Assembly (NCBI RefSeq): GCF_014841615.1
Contig: NZ_JACYUG010000014.1
Location: 30,926 to 94,925 of the forward strand
DNA length: 64,000 nucleotides
Reading direction: 5' to 3'
Source: Sphingomonas sp. CFBP 8760
Lineage (GTDB): Bacteria; Pseudomonadota; Alphaproteobacteria; Sphingomonadales; Sphingomonadaceae
Each line of letters starts with the position of its first letter. Positions within the stretch are counted from its first letter, which is position 1. The notes below the pieces were generated by a model. That model worked only from the letters and a program-made list of their open reading frames with translations, was not told where the DNA came from and ran no database searches. Shown here piece by piece: positions 32,320-40,949 of this stretch. The position numbers and the translations under genes are program-made.

Positions 32320-33429
32320 CTAGTGCTGAAACCGGGCGAATGCCGCTAGATGGCGCTCGACGCACAACGCCCAGCTGAACCGCTGGCGGATGGTCCCGCA
32401 GTTGGTTTCGCCCAGCTTTCCATGCGCGGTCGCGTCCATTGCCTCGAACCGGTCGATACACTGGGCCAGTTCTATTTCGTCTGTGAAATAGAGGTCATCG
32501 TTCGGCCCCAGCACATCCGCGTTCGACGAGGTACGCACCGCGATCACTGGTGACGAACAACCCATTGATTCCAGAAGCGATGGATTGGTACCATCGCTTG
32601 CGTGGCCGTGAAGCAGCGCGGCAGCGTGTTGGCGGTACCGTACCAGCAGGTCGTGATCGTAGATCGGCCCCAGATACGTCACGCGATCGCCATCGGCCAA
32701 TGGCAGCACCTCTTCATCGAGAAAGCGCTGATCGGGTGCCGGGCCGATGATGACCAGCCGGCGCCCTGTACCGGATGCGCGAAATCCCCGCACCATCAAC
32801 GGTATGCTCGTTTCGGGAACCATCCGGGCGACCGCTAGGTAATAACTCTCCTTCTCCGGTGATCCAGCCGCGCCCGGATCGATCGCCAGAATAGGGGCAC
32901 CATATTGGATGGTGACGGGATCGACCTTGAACTTAGCGCGAAAATGCTGCCGGATCGGCTCGGCATCCGCGATCAGCCCATTGCTGAGGCGGGCCGCGGC
33001 CCATTCGCACAAGAATAGCCATGTGCGTGCGCCCGGCCCCCAGCGCTTGCTCTTCCATTCCAAGCCGTCGGGATTGACGACCATCGTCTTTCCGAAAAGC
33101 CGGGGGATAACCAGTGCGGGACCGCTGGCATAGCCCAGCATGTAGACGATGTCCGCATCTGACAAACCTGCCTTGATCAGCGACAGCACATCGTAAAGGA
33201 GGTTCGCGATCGCCCGTAAGACGCGGTTCTTTGTCAGGTATTCGAGATTCCTGACGAACGTCAGGCGAATTCCCTTATAGTCCGGCGCCCGATATGCCTG
33301 ATAGCCGGGACAATAGACGGTGACATCGATACCGGCCGCAACCATGCCGAGGCCAAGCTGCTCGGCAAAGGTTTCGAACCCTCCATAGCTGGCCGGTACA
33401 CCGCGTGATCCGAGGATGGCGACTTTCAT
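32320..33429 (-). CDS. Glycosyltransferase family 4 with DUF1972 N-terminal domain
   Basis: A 369-residue GT-B protein. Its start, MKVAILGSRGVPASYGGFET, is the signature of DUF1972-type glycosyltransferases, many of which are rhamnosyl- or 6-deoxyhexosyl-transferases in capsule and EPS synthesis. The donor site contains PSLLESMGCSSPVIAVRTSS, with E rather than the usual full E-x7-E spacing. It acts at the cytoplasmic face on lipid-linked intermediates. It is the only obvious glycosyltransferase of this locus apart from the initiating enzyme, so a very short repeat or genes elsewhere would be required. A plausible donor is the UDP-L-deoxyaminosugar made by the two neighbouring enzymes. Confidence 0.85.
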   Translation of the reverse strand: MKVAILGSRGVPASYGGFETFAEQLGLGMVAAGIDVTVYCPGYQAYRAPDYKGIRLTFVRNLEYLTKNRVLRAIANLLYDVLSLIKAGLSDADIVYMLGYASGPALVIPRLFGKTMVVNPDGLEWKSKRWGPGARTWLFLCEWAAARLSNGLIADAEPIRQHFRAKFKVDPVTIQYGAPILAIDPGAAGSPEKESYYLAVARMVPETSIPLMVRGFRASGTGRRLVIIGPAPDQRFLDEEVLPLADGDRVTYLGPIYDHDLLVRYRQHAAALLHGHASDGTNPSLLESMGCSSPVIAVRTSSNADVLGPNDDLYFTDEIELAQCIDRFEAMDATAHGKLGETNCGTIRQRFSWALCVERHLAAFARFQH

Positions 33430-33446
33430 CTTTCGATCCTGTCTCG

Positions 33447-34238
33447 CTAGTTCGTTATATACCGGCCGGTGAGCGTAAGGCCCGTGAAACCGACGTAAAA
33501 AAGGCCAAGGGCCAAAAGATTAGGATAGAACGGGAAAGCGACGAGCGGAACGCCACCGGCCGCGGCCATCGCCAACCATCGTGTACGGCGGTCGAGCGAA
33601 TAGGCCCGGCGCAGCGAATAATCCAGCACCTTCAGGATAAGCACTAGACCGATCTGAGCTGCCAGATACCACCACCGCAACGCCTCCGGCGTTCGAACGA
33701 CCAGCGCCATCAGCGATAGCGTCCCATTGTAGAAAAGATAATTTCCGATCTGGAAGCGGATCGGCGACTTGACCAGAAGACGGTGGCTTTCCTTGGCCGC
33801 GATCGCGAACGCAGCTGCCATGACGGCGAGCAGCGCGACCCGGATGACGATGTTCGTGGTGAACTGGGCGGGCATCAACAGGAAAGGCGCCGCGCTGACG
33901 ATCATCAGGATCCGGAAGCCGGTTACGACCCGGATGCCGTACGACTGCGTCGCCAGATAATCGGTCAGGATCAATAATCCCGGATAGGCGATGATGCATG
34001 TCTCGTACCAGCCGGCGCCGCTGCCGATCGCAAGCAGTGCCGTCACGAATATCGATACCAGCACGATCGATCGCCTGACCGTGGCAAATTGTGAAAAGTA
34101 AATGAAAAACAACAGGCTGAAGACGACGCTCGCACCGTTGTAGATGAGTACGTAACTTCGCAGCAAGTCGGCTGGCGCGGTCAGGATGACCAACGTGTTT
34201 GCGGCAAAGCTGAGCAGGTACAACCCGAAGTGAAACAT
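33447..34238 (-). CDS. Unknown polytopic membrane protein of EPS locus
   Basis: A 263-residue protein almost entirely of hydrophobic segments, about eight in number, starting MFHFGLYLLSFAANTLVILT. Charged residues are mostly in short loops such as FSQFATVRRS and LKVLDYSLRRAYSLDRRTRW. I do not recognise a family. It lies 17 bases upstream of the DUF1972 glycosyltransferase and 18 bases downstream of another membrane protein. Since this locus has no recognisable Wzx flippase (which would be over 400 residues with 12-14 helices), this gene and its neighbour are candidates for that work. That is inference by elimination only. Confidence 0.6.
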   Translation of the reverse strand: MFHFGLYLLSFAANTLVILTAPADLLRSYVLIYNGASVVFSLLFFIYFSQFATVRRSIVLVSIFVTALLAIGSGAGWYETCIIAYPGLLILTDYLATQSYGIRVVTGFRILMIVSAAPFLLMPAQFTTNIVIRVALLAVMAAAFAIAAKESHRLLVKSPIRFQIGNYLFYNGTLSLMALVVRTPEALRWWYLAAQIGLVLILKVLDYSLRRAYSLDRRTRWLAMAAAGGVPLVAFPFYPNLLALGLFYVGFTGLTLTGRYITN

Positions 34239-34256
34239 CGTTTTCCCGTCCGACGA

Positions 34257-35252
34257 TCAAGCGGCGAAAGCCGGAGCGATCCCTGCTTGCCGCAACCGAT
34301 CGACTTCCTCGGTGTAACGCTGCTGGATCGCGACGATCGGCAGCACCACGAGCAGGGGGTACACATAACGGATATAGGCCGTGTATCCGGTCACCAGTGC
34401 ACCGATGATGGCCATCGGCACCAGAATGGCGAGGGGAACAGCGAAACGGCCCGTCGCCATCCGGCAATATATTTGATTCATAACCGAACCGATTGCCACC
34501 GGAATGAAGGCAAGGGCCGGACTCAATACGGCAAATGCTCCCGTCATCGCCAAGATGGGCCAGAAGACACCCCGTGCCAAGGTCCCAAACAACCCCAGAT
34601 TTCGAAAGTTAGGAATTCTGTCAAATTCGCGCAGTTGCATATCTGCCGAATTGAATTCTAGCAGTCTACCCCCCAGCGCATCGGCAAATACCAGCGACAG
34701 CAAAAGTGCCACAAACAATAATCTGATCAAATGTTTGCGTGGAAGTTTGATAATCAGATAAAATATGGATGCAACCCGAAGAATTCCCAGGAATGGTGCG
34801 AACCACGGAACGGCACGTCGGCCGTTTACTGCCATCAGTACGACGAACATGACTATCATCGTGTCCTTGAGGGCTGTCGTCGCCAGATGCAGGCGGTAGG
34901 GGTTGGCCAAAATCAGTAGCAGAGCAATCAGCCAGCGCACCGATCCTCGGTCATTGTTGCAATAACGATCATGGAACCTGAACAGAATGACGTTGGTTGA
35001 CGCAAATAGCAGCATGTTGGCGGCTGTCATCAAGGCAACACTCATTCCGAGCAGATCCGCCCAGAAATAATAGCCGTTATTAAGGATGAGAAAATAGCTC
35101 TGCGCTAAAATCGCCCTGACCGTGTCATGGGCAAAAGTGGCATAGGTGACGCTGTCAGGATGAAAATTCCACGGTATCCCGGCAAATCGCTCGATCCCCA
35201 GGAACAGCAGCGCTGCCGCCAGCGACATAACGAAGACGACTATCGTCCTCAT
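34257..35252 (-). CDS. Polytopic membrane protein, possible EpsG/Wzy-like polymerase
   Basis: A 331-residue protein with roughly nine membrane segments. A region reading ILANPYRLHLATTALKDTMI resembles the NP...LKD/RD loop I know from EpsG- and Wzy-type polysaccharide polymerases. FHPDSVTYATFAHDT follows the first helix and is probably periplasmic. The start ATG overlaps the stop of the repeat-protein gene before it (ATGA). If it is a polymerase, the O-antigen ligase-like protein at 39497 could be a ligase or a second polymerase. Confidence in this reading is modest; flippase remains an alternative. Confidence 0.55.
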   Translation of the reverse strand: MRTIVVFVMSLAAALLFLGIERFAGIPWNFHPDSVTYATFAHDTVRAILAQSYFLILNNGYYFWADLLGMSVALMTAANMLLFASTNVILFRFHDRYCNNDRGSVRWLIALLLILANPYRLHLATTALKDTMIVMFVVLMAVNGRRAVPWFAPFLGILRVASIFYLIIKLPRKHLIRLLFVALLLSLVFADALGGRLLEFNSADMQLREFDRIPNFRNLGLFGTLARGVFWPILAMTGAFAVLSPALAFIPVAIGSVMNQIYCRMATGRFAVPLAILVPMAIIGALVTGYTAYIRYVYPLLVVLPIVAIQQRYTEEVDRLRQAGIAPAFAA

Positions 35253-36460
35253 GGCTGGGCCTGCGGTAAAAGGGAATCGGCCCGCGCAAACCCGATGCGG
35301 TCGATCCTTGCGTCGACGGCATCGCTACGATCGCTGCCAACCAGCAGTTCCAGTCGCTGCCACCCACAAGTCGGGACAATGCGCAGGGGAGAGTCGTTAC
35401 CCGATGTCCAGATCGGTGCCGAACTATCACCAGCCTTTAAACAAGTCACCCGCCAAGTGATGGAATTTTCACCGGTTTTTGCCTCAGGCTGTTGAACGAA
35501 CAGATAGTTGCCGGGTGGCAGATGCAATGTACGCTGCAACAGGATCTGGTCCCCCACCGCACCCAGACGTGCCGAGACGTAAAGCCGGCGTCGACCACCT
35601 TCCGCCGGCTCGAACGCGATGCTTGCATCGGCCGATTCGATCGCACGCCAGCCGAATGGCCCATAGACGGGATCGGTCGTTCTCATGGTGAACGATGGAT
35701 CGGCCAGCATGGCGGCATCGGCCTTCGGCAAGGCAAGGAACAGTCGCTCGGCAAGCGGGAAATCCCCTGATCCCACTAGGTGGGTCAGCAGGCCTGGTGC
35801 CAGATCAATCAGCAGAGCGACATTATTCTTCCTGCCCGATGCGAGCAGCAGTTCGGCAGCGGACGACGCTCCCCCAGGCATATCGAGGGCATTGAACAGA
35901 AATCCGCCGATCCATGGGGCACCATGCCGCACATACGGCACCAGGTCCTGACGGATCGTCGGATCGGCGATCGCCGCACTCAGAATGGGAAACAGCAATT
36001 GCTTGCTGTTCGGCGAAGTGCGCAAGGCCATGTCGTAATGGGCGAGGGTCGCGGCGACGTCACCGCGACTTACGGCCCGCTCGATCATGAAAAGTTGATT
36101 GGAGAGATCACGCCGCGACACCTTTTCCGACAGACCGGCAAGCCGATCAGCGCGCCGCAAATACCCGTGTCCCGCAGCCCAGATCGCCAGCATCCGCAGG
36201 GCAACTGGATTGAGCGGCTGGGCCCGTAACGCCTGTACAGCTACTTCACGCGTTCGATCGTCGGGGATGCGGTCGGGCTGCTGAGCTAATGTCTGCCCCC
36301 ATTCCGACATCGGCGCGAGAGGATCATGCCAGAAAGCCGGTATGCGATCCGGTGCATGATTGCGAACGGTAGCGGAAAAGGCGAACAGGCAGGCCGCCGC
36401 AGCAATCGCTGCGGCTGCCACGACGATCACGACGCGGCGACCGGCGTGAACGAACGACAT
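35249..36460 (-). CDS. Membrane-anchored repeat protein of EPS locus
   Basis: From ATG 36460 this is 403 residues; the extra 20 residues of the open frame (MAMIMVMAQTRITDRRSKDA) look unconserved and read into the Wzc tail region. A basic start and a single N-terminal hydrophobic segment (VIVVAAAAIAAAACLFAF) suggest a signal anchor with the rest in the periplasm. Residues 60-260 contain helical repeats that look TPR/SEL1-like (VQALRAQPLNPVALRMLAIW; HYDMALRTSPNSKQLLFPIL). The C terminus, 270-403, is beta-rich with two cysteines. Similar repeat proteins near Wzc in other EPS loci help assembly or chain-length control. No family is named here. Confidence 0.6.
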   Translation of the reverse strand: MSFVHAGRRVVIVVAAAAIAAAACLFAFSATVRNHAPDRIPAFWHDPLAPMSEWGQTLAQQPDRIPDDRTREVAVQALRAQPLNPVALRMLAIWAAGHGYLRRADRLAGLSEKVSRRDLSNQLFMIERAVSRGDVAATLAHYDMALRTSPNSKQLLFPILSAAIADPTIRQDLVPYVRHGAPWIGGFLFNALDMPGGASSAAELLLASGRKNNVALLIDLAPGLLTHLVGSGDFPLAERLFLALPKADAAMLADPSFTMRTTDPVYGPFGWRAIESADASIAFEPAEGGRRRLYVSARLGAVGDQILLQRTLHLPPGNYLFVQQPEAKTGENSITWRVTCLKAGDSSAPIWTSGNDSPLRIVPTCGWQRLELLVGSDRSDAVDARIDRIGFARADSLLPQAQP

Positions 36461-36479
36461 GGCGTCTTTCGATCGGCGA

Positions 36480-38675
36480 TCAGTTATCCTTGTCTGAGCC
36501 ATAACCATAATCATAGCCATAACCGTAGCCGTAGCCGGCCTGTCGATGGCTCAGCTTGGTCAGCACCACCCCGATCACATGGGCATGGACCATTTCTAGG
36601 CGTCCCAACGCCGCTCGCAGGCCCCGTACGGCCACCCCTTCGGCCTCGATGACGAAGACGCAACCTTCCACGGCCTTGGTAAGCAACGGGGCATCCGCAA
36701 GTCCCAGGATCGGCGGGGCATCGATCACCACGTGATCGAACGTTTCGCGCAGTTCCTGAACGAGACGGCTCATTCGATCGCTGCTGAGCAATTCCGCAGC
36801 ACTAGGCGGCATCGGGCCGGATGCCATGATGCTGATATTGCGAAAGCCGACATCCTGAACGAGGCCGCGCCAATCGTCCTGCCCGGCCAGGAAATTGCTC
36901 AACCCCTCGGCGTTCGAGCAATCCATGATCGAATCGACCGAAGGCGAGCGCATGTCACCATCGATCAGCAGAACGCGCTTGCCGGTCCGCCCCAGCACGA
37001 TGGCCAATGCCGCGGCGGTCGTGCTCTTGCCTTCGCCGGCACGCGAACTCGTGACCATCAGGGTCCGCGGTACGCCGTGATCCGACGAGAATGCCAGACT
37101 GGATCGAACGCTGAGATACGCCTCCGACAGTTCCGACTTGGCATCTTCCAGCGTGACCGTGAGATTCTTGTCGTCGGTTTGTTGTTTGGGAATGCTGCCC
37201 AAGAGCGGCACGCCCAGCAGACGGCTCACATCACCGGGTTCGCGCAGGCCCTCATCGATCTGCTCGAGTGCGAAAACGGCGATTGCGGAAAGGCCAATGC
37301 CGGCAAACAATGCGATCGCCAGATTGAGCAGCAGCCGCGGCGAAGACGGCGCCTTGGGCGGGTTGGCTAGATCCACGACTGCAACATTGGTCGCACCCAC
37401 GTCACTGACGCTGATCTGCTTGGACCGTTGCAGCAGGCTATCGTAAAGCTGGCGATTGGTGTCAGCTTCGCGTTGCAGGATGTTATACTGGATAGAAGCA
37501 CTCTGCTGACGCCCGAAACGGCCCTTCGACTCATCGACTCGGGAGCGTAGATCCTGTTCGCGGGCCACAAGCTCCTGATATTGGGCGGTGCGGCTGCTGC
37601 CAACGCGGCTGACTTCGCGTGCGATACTTGCGTCCAGCGCGGTGATCTGTTCACGCAATGCCCGTACGGTCGGGTAATTCGGTTCAAACTGAACGGATAG
37701 CTTAGCCATTTCCGATGCCGCCTCGGCACGCCGCTGGCGCAGGCCTGCGATGGTCGTGTTGGTCAAGGCCTCGGCGCTTGTGCCACTGTCGCTCCCGGAA
37801 CTGGCTCGGCTTTCGGCGCTGATCCGTTCCGCCGTGGCGGCAGCAAGAGCGGTGTTTAGCGCATCCAGGTCGCTGGAAGCCAGGGTCCGCTCGATTTCCG
37901 TCTTTCCATCCGCGCCACGCACCCGACCCAACGCGACAATATCGTTACGGTTCGCAAAATTCACCGCTGCGCGTTCCGAGACCTCCAGCCGTCGGGCCAG
38001 ATCCGCTAGCCCGGTTGTCAGAACGCGACGGGCATAGGCCGTTGAGGCGAACCGGCGATCGATGCCGGCTGCGATGAATTGTTCGCACCATTCGTTGGTA
38101 ATGCGACTGGCCCAGATCGGGGAGGCACTGGTGTAGCTGACATCCACGAGGCTGGACGTGGCGATTGGATCGATACTGATGTGATCCAGGAGAAGCTTGA
38201 TTGCCCGGTCCTCGCGCGCTTGCCGTTCCACAGGTGTCAGGCGCGCGGCATTTCCCTCCGGCTCGATACCGTGCGCTGCGAAGAATTCGTCGTTGGTTGC
38301 CAGCCGCAACGACCGGGAAACGCGTTCGGCGAGTGAACGGGCTTCCAGCAGGGAATATTGGGTCTTGTAGAACTCGACATCCTGCCCCGCTTGCGGTGAT
38401 TCCAGCGTATCGACATTGGTAACGTTCTGCCGTTCCCGGCTGATTTCCAGTCGGGCGGTAGCCGTATATTGTGGAGTCATGAGCAGCGTGACGATGCCCC
38501 CCGCCAGCAGCAGGGCAGCGACGATGGAAAGAATAACCCATCTCCAGCGAACGACGCTCTGCAACAGGGAAACCAGAACCGGCACGCCGACACGCCGTTG
38601 CGCACCGGCAGCAGATCCCTCGTCAAGGGTGACGGATTGATGCGGGGCGACCGACATCAGCGCATGGGATGACAT
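36480..38675 (-). CDS. Wzc/GumC-type polysaccharide co-polymerase with BY-kinase domain
   Basis: A 731-residue tyrosine autokinase. A Wzz domain with TM helices at about 46-66 and 445-470 flanks a long periplasmic coiled coil. The C-terminal kinase has Walker A SSRAGEGKS (about 543-551), Walker A' LLIDGDMRSPS and Walker B VVIDAPPILGLADA. The tail AGYGYGYGYDYGYGSDKDN is the tyrosine cluster that is autophosphorylated. Such proteins control polymer length and couple Wzy polymerisation to the outer-membrane channel. ATG 38675 is chosen because GGAA precedes it at good distance; TTG 38687 is the longer alternative. The GumB-like gene starts just upstream, so the pair forms the export core. Confidence 0.93.
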   Translation of the reverse strand: MSSHALMSVAPHQSVTLDEGSAAGAQRRVGVPVLVSLLQSVVRWRWVILSIVAALLLAGGIVTLLMTPQYTATARLEISRERQNVTNVDTLESPQAGQDVEFYKTQYSLLEARSLAERVSRSLRLATNDEFFAAHGIEPEGNAARLTPVERQAREDRAIKLLLDHISIDPIATSSLVDVSYTSASPIWASRITNEWCEQFIAAGIDRRFASTAYARRVLTTGLADLARRLEVSERAAVNFANRNDIVALGRVRGADGKTEIERTLASSDLDALNTALAAATAERISAESRASSGSDSGTSAEALTNTTIAGLRQRRAEAASEMAKLSVQFEPNYPTVRALREQITALDASIAREVSRVGSSRTAQYQELVAREQDLRSRVDESKGRFGRQQSASIQYNILQREADTNRQLYDSLLQRSKQISVSDVGATNVAVVDLANPPKAPSSPRLLLNLAIALFAGIGLSAIAVFALEQIDEGLREPGDVSRLLGVPLLGSIPKQQTDDKNLTVTLEDAKSELSEAYLSVRSSLAFSSDHGVPRTLMVTSSRAGEGKSTTAAALAIVLGRTGKRVLLIDGDMRSPSVDSIMDCSNAEGLSNFLAGQDDWRGLVQDVGFRNISIMASGPMPPSAAELLSSDRMSRLVQELRETFDHVVIDAPPILGLADAPLLTKAVEGCVFVIEAEGVAVRGLRAALGRLEMVHAHVIGVVLTKLSHRQAGYGYGYGYDYGYGSDKDN

Positions 38676-38708
38676 AACGGATTCCAAAAAAACTGGTGGA
38701 TCAGCATA

Positions 38709-39422
38709 TCACTGAAGAGCAAGGATGAGCGGCGCTACGAGGATTGGCAGGACGGATATCGCATCCTTGAACAGGCGCCGCGCCGGCGAGTCACCGACGA
38801 CCACGACATCGTTGGCATAGACTTCGGGGTCGGCATAAGCTCCACGACGGATCGCCTTCAGGTTGTAAAGCGCCGCGTATTTCTGCCCCCGTACCGTTCT
38901 GAAAACGACTACGTCACTCAGCTTCGCGAATTCATCCGCCCCCTTGGCCGTGGCAACCGCGCGCATCAACGTCATCCGGCCGACGACGGGATAAAGCCCC
39001 GGCTCCTTTACCTGTCCATCAACGGTAATCACCTGACTGACCGTCTCGCGCAAATTGACGGTGACTTGCGGATTGCGAATACCCCCCTGACGCAGCCGTT
39101 CCTCGATGATGGCCCCCAGTTCGCCGGGAGTGCGCCCGGCAGCGTCGATGCCACCGGCAACCGGAAACGAAATCCGTCCTCCGGCATCCGTCTGAATCTC
39201 CTTGTTGCTCAATTCGGTGATGCCGAAAACGTCGATCATCAGCTTGTCGAACGGACCGATCAGGTACGGACGGTTCTGACCGAACAGATCCTCACGCGTA
39301 GGTGCAGGCAATACCGAATCCTGCTGTACGGTGACCGCACCGGTATCCCGAAGGCCGGTGTCATGCGCACATGCTGACAAAAGGATCGCGAACAACACGC
39401 ACAAGGTACGAAAAATCATCAA
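38709..39422 (-). CDS. GumB/Wza-like outer-membrane polysaccharide export lipoprotein
   Basis: A 237-residue export protein. Signal and lipobox: MIFRTLCVLFAILLSAC (Cys18). The Poly_export domain begins around YLIGPFDKLMIDVFGITELS, and one SLBB-like segment appears as ITVDGQVKEPGLYPVVG. The size matches the short GumB type rather than full-length Wza, which is about 380 residues. The C terminus ends in a hydrophobic stretch (AISVLPILVAPLILALQ), unusual for GumB. It lies 33 bases upstream of the Wzc-like gene and forms the channel of this second polysaccharide system. Confidence 0.9.
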   Translation of the reverse strand: MMIFRTLCVLFAILLSACAHDTGLRDTGAVTVQQDSVLPAPTREDLFGQNRPYLIGPFDKLMIDVFGITELSNKEIQTDAGGRISFPVAGGIDAAGRTPGELGAIIEERLRQGGIRNPQVTVNLRETVSQVITVDGQVKEPGLYPVVGRMTLMRAVATAKGADEFAKLSDVVVFRTVRGQKYAALYNLKAIRRGAYADPEVYANDVVVVGDSPARRLFKDAISVLPILVAPLILALQ

Positions 39423-39496
39423 TCAGGCCTTACGAGCGGCATGTAATTGCGGGCGCTATGCAGCAGGAACCGTGCGTGGTAAAGGCGCGCCGATAT

Positions 39497-40921
39497 TCAC
39501 CGGGAATGCATGGTATCAGAGCCGGTGGACGTCGCATGATCCGATTTTCGTCCGCCCATCCATAGGGCCGCCAATGTCAGCAGACATGCCAGGGACGGCA
39601 CCCGCGCCGGATAATCAACGATGCTGCCGACGGCGAAGGTGAAAACGATCACGCTTCCAAGTCGTCCATACAGGATTTCGGGTGAACGTGGTGGCTGCAT
39701 CATCCACTGCCATGTCACGCGCACCCATCCGAAAATGGCCACCCCGAGGATCAGCAATGCCGGAAGCCCACCCGTCATCGCGATTTCCAGAAATTCATTG
39801 TGAGCATGATTGCGATACGTTGGTGACAGAATATTGTAAGTTTCGTACACTTGATAGGAACTGACGAACGAACCGATACCCGATCCCCACGGCATGAACT
39901 CACCGATCGCGTGAATGGCCGGTTGCCATATCTGCAATCTGGATTCTTCTGCCGGTGACGAAGCGAACAAACGCCTGAAGGCCTCGGCCCGACGCGAAAG
40001 GATGATGACGCCGACAAGCATCACGGCAGCGGCGCCAACCAATAGCCTAGGATCGTTTAGCCATGACCGCCAGCCATGGTCGTCGCGCTTGGTCACCGTA
40101 CGCGACATCAACAGTAACAACGATAGCGATGCCAGAACACCCAGCACCAGCCCCGCTCGCGAACCGGTGACCAGCAGCAGGGGGATGAGTATCAGGATGC
40201 CTGCCGCCATGACGCCCTTGCGCCGGGTCAGTCGGCCTCGCTCTCCGGACTGGGCGAACACGGCCAGCATCGGGATGAGACAAGCGAGCAGCAACGCCTG
40301 ATGGTTGCGATTAGCGAACAGTCCGTCCGAGGCATTCGGGTTATCGAAACGATAGAAGTGCAAGGCGGTATTGCCGGGGCTGAGCGCCTGCAATGCGCCC
40401 ATGGTGGCAGAGAGGGCGCCGATTGCCAGCATCACGAACAGCAAATGGTGGCGCTCGCGCTCGGTCAGGCCGATACCGAGCAGCAGCACTGCCAAGGGTA
40501 CGAATAGCGAAAACAGTGCGTTCCAGGTGTCGAGTGGCGACAGGCTCAATGGTCGGACATCATCGGGTGATCCGATGGATCGGCCGATCGTGATGACCAA
40601 TTCCCGGCCCGGCAACGCCTGCCAGATCGCCGCTGGCAGCGGTATCAGGTGAAATGCCGTCAGCGCAAATAGCGCGCCAGCCAGCATGAGCAGCCTTCGC
40701 CAGCGATGCCATGCCGCTGTGTCGAACCGGACAAGCGCCCAGGCGCACAGGATAACGGCAATCGGCCGGAGCAGGATCAGCGATGCGATATCACCTCTGG
40801 ATCCACCACCCATTAGGAAGACGCACGTCAGATATACGGCCAGCACCCAGAAAGTGGGCGACAAGCGTTCGAACTTGCTGATCGGATTCATGGACCGGCC
40901 CGAACGTACGGCTGCTTTCAT
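39497..40921 (-). CDS. O-antigen ligase/Wzy polymerase family membrane protein
   Basis: A 474-residue protein from ATG 40921, which follows a GGGGG stretch nine bases upstream; ATG 40891 is an alternative, and the frame extends to 40963 with overlap into the neighbour. It has about eleven or twelve membrane segments. The large periplasmic loop typical of Wzy_C (PF04932) proteins contains LQIWQPAIHAIGEFMPWGSG and NHAHNEFLEIAMTGGLPALL; NHAHNE is the histidine motif shared by ligases and polymerases of this family. It should join or polymerise undecaprenyl-linked repeats in the periplasm. With Wzc- and GumB-like genes adjacent, the Wzy role is more likely. Confidence 0.85.
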   Translation of the reverse strand: MKAAVRSGRSMNPISKFERLSPTFWVLAVYLTCVFLMGGGSRGDIASLILLRPIAVILCAWALVRFDTAAWHRWRRLLMLAGALFALTAFHLIPLPAAIWQALPGRELVITIGRSIGSPDDVRPLSLSPLDTWNALFSLFVPLAVLLLGIGLTERERHHLLFVMLAIGALSATMGALQALSPGNTALHFYRFDNPNASDGLFANRNHQALLLACLIPMLAVFAQSGERGRLTRRKGVMAAGILILIPLLLVTGSRAGLVLGVLASLSLLLLMSRTVTKRDDHGWRSWLNDPRLLVGAAAVMLVGVIILSRRAEAFRRLFASSPAEESRLQIWQPAIHAIGEFMPWGSGIGSFVSSYQVYETYNILSPTYRNHAHNEFLEIAMTGGLPALLILGVAIFGWVRVTWQWMMQPPRSPEILYGRLGSVIVFTFAVGSIVDYPARVPSLACLLTLAALWMGGRKSDHATSTGSDTMHSR

Positions 40922-40949
40922 CGACCGGTTACCCCCGAGGTGATGCCGA

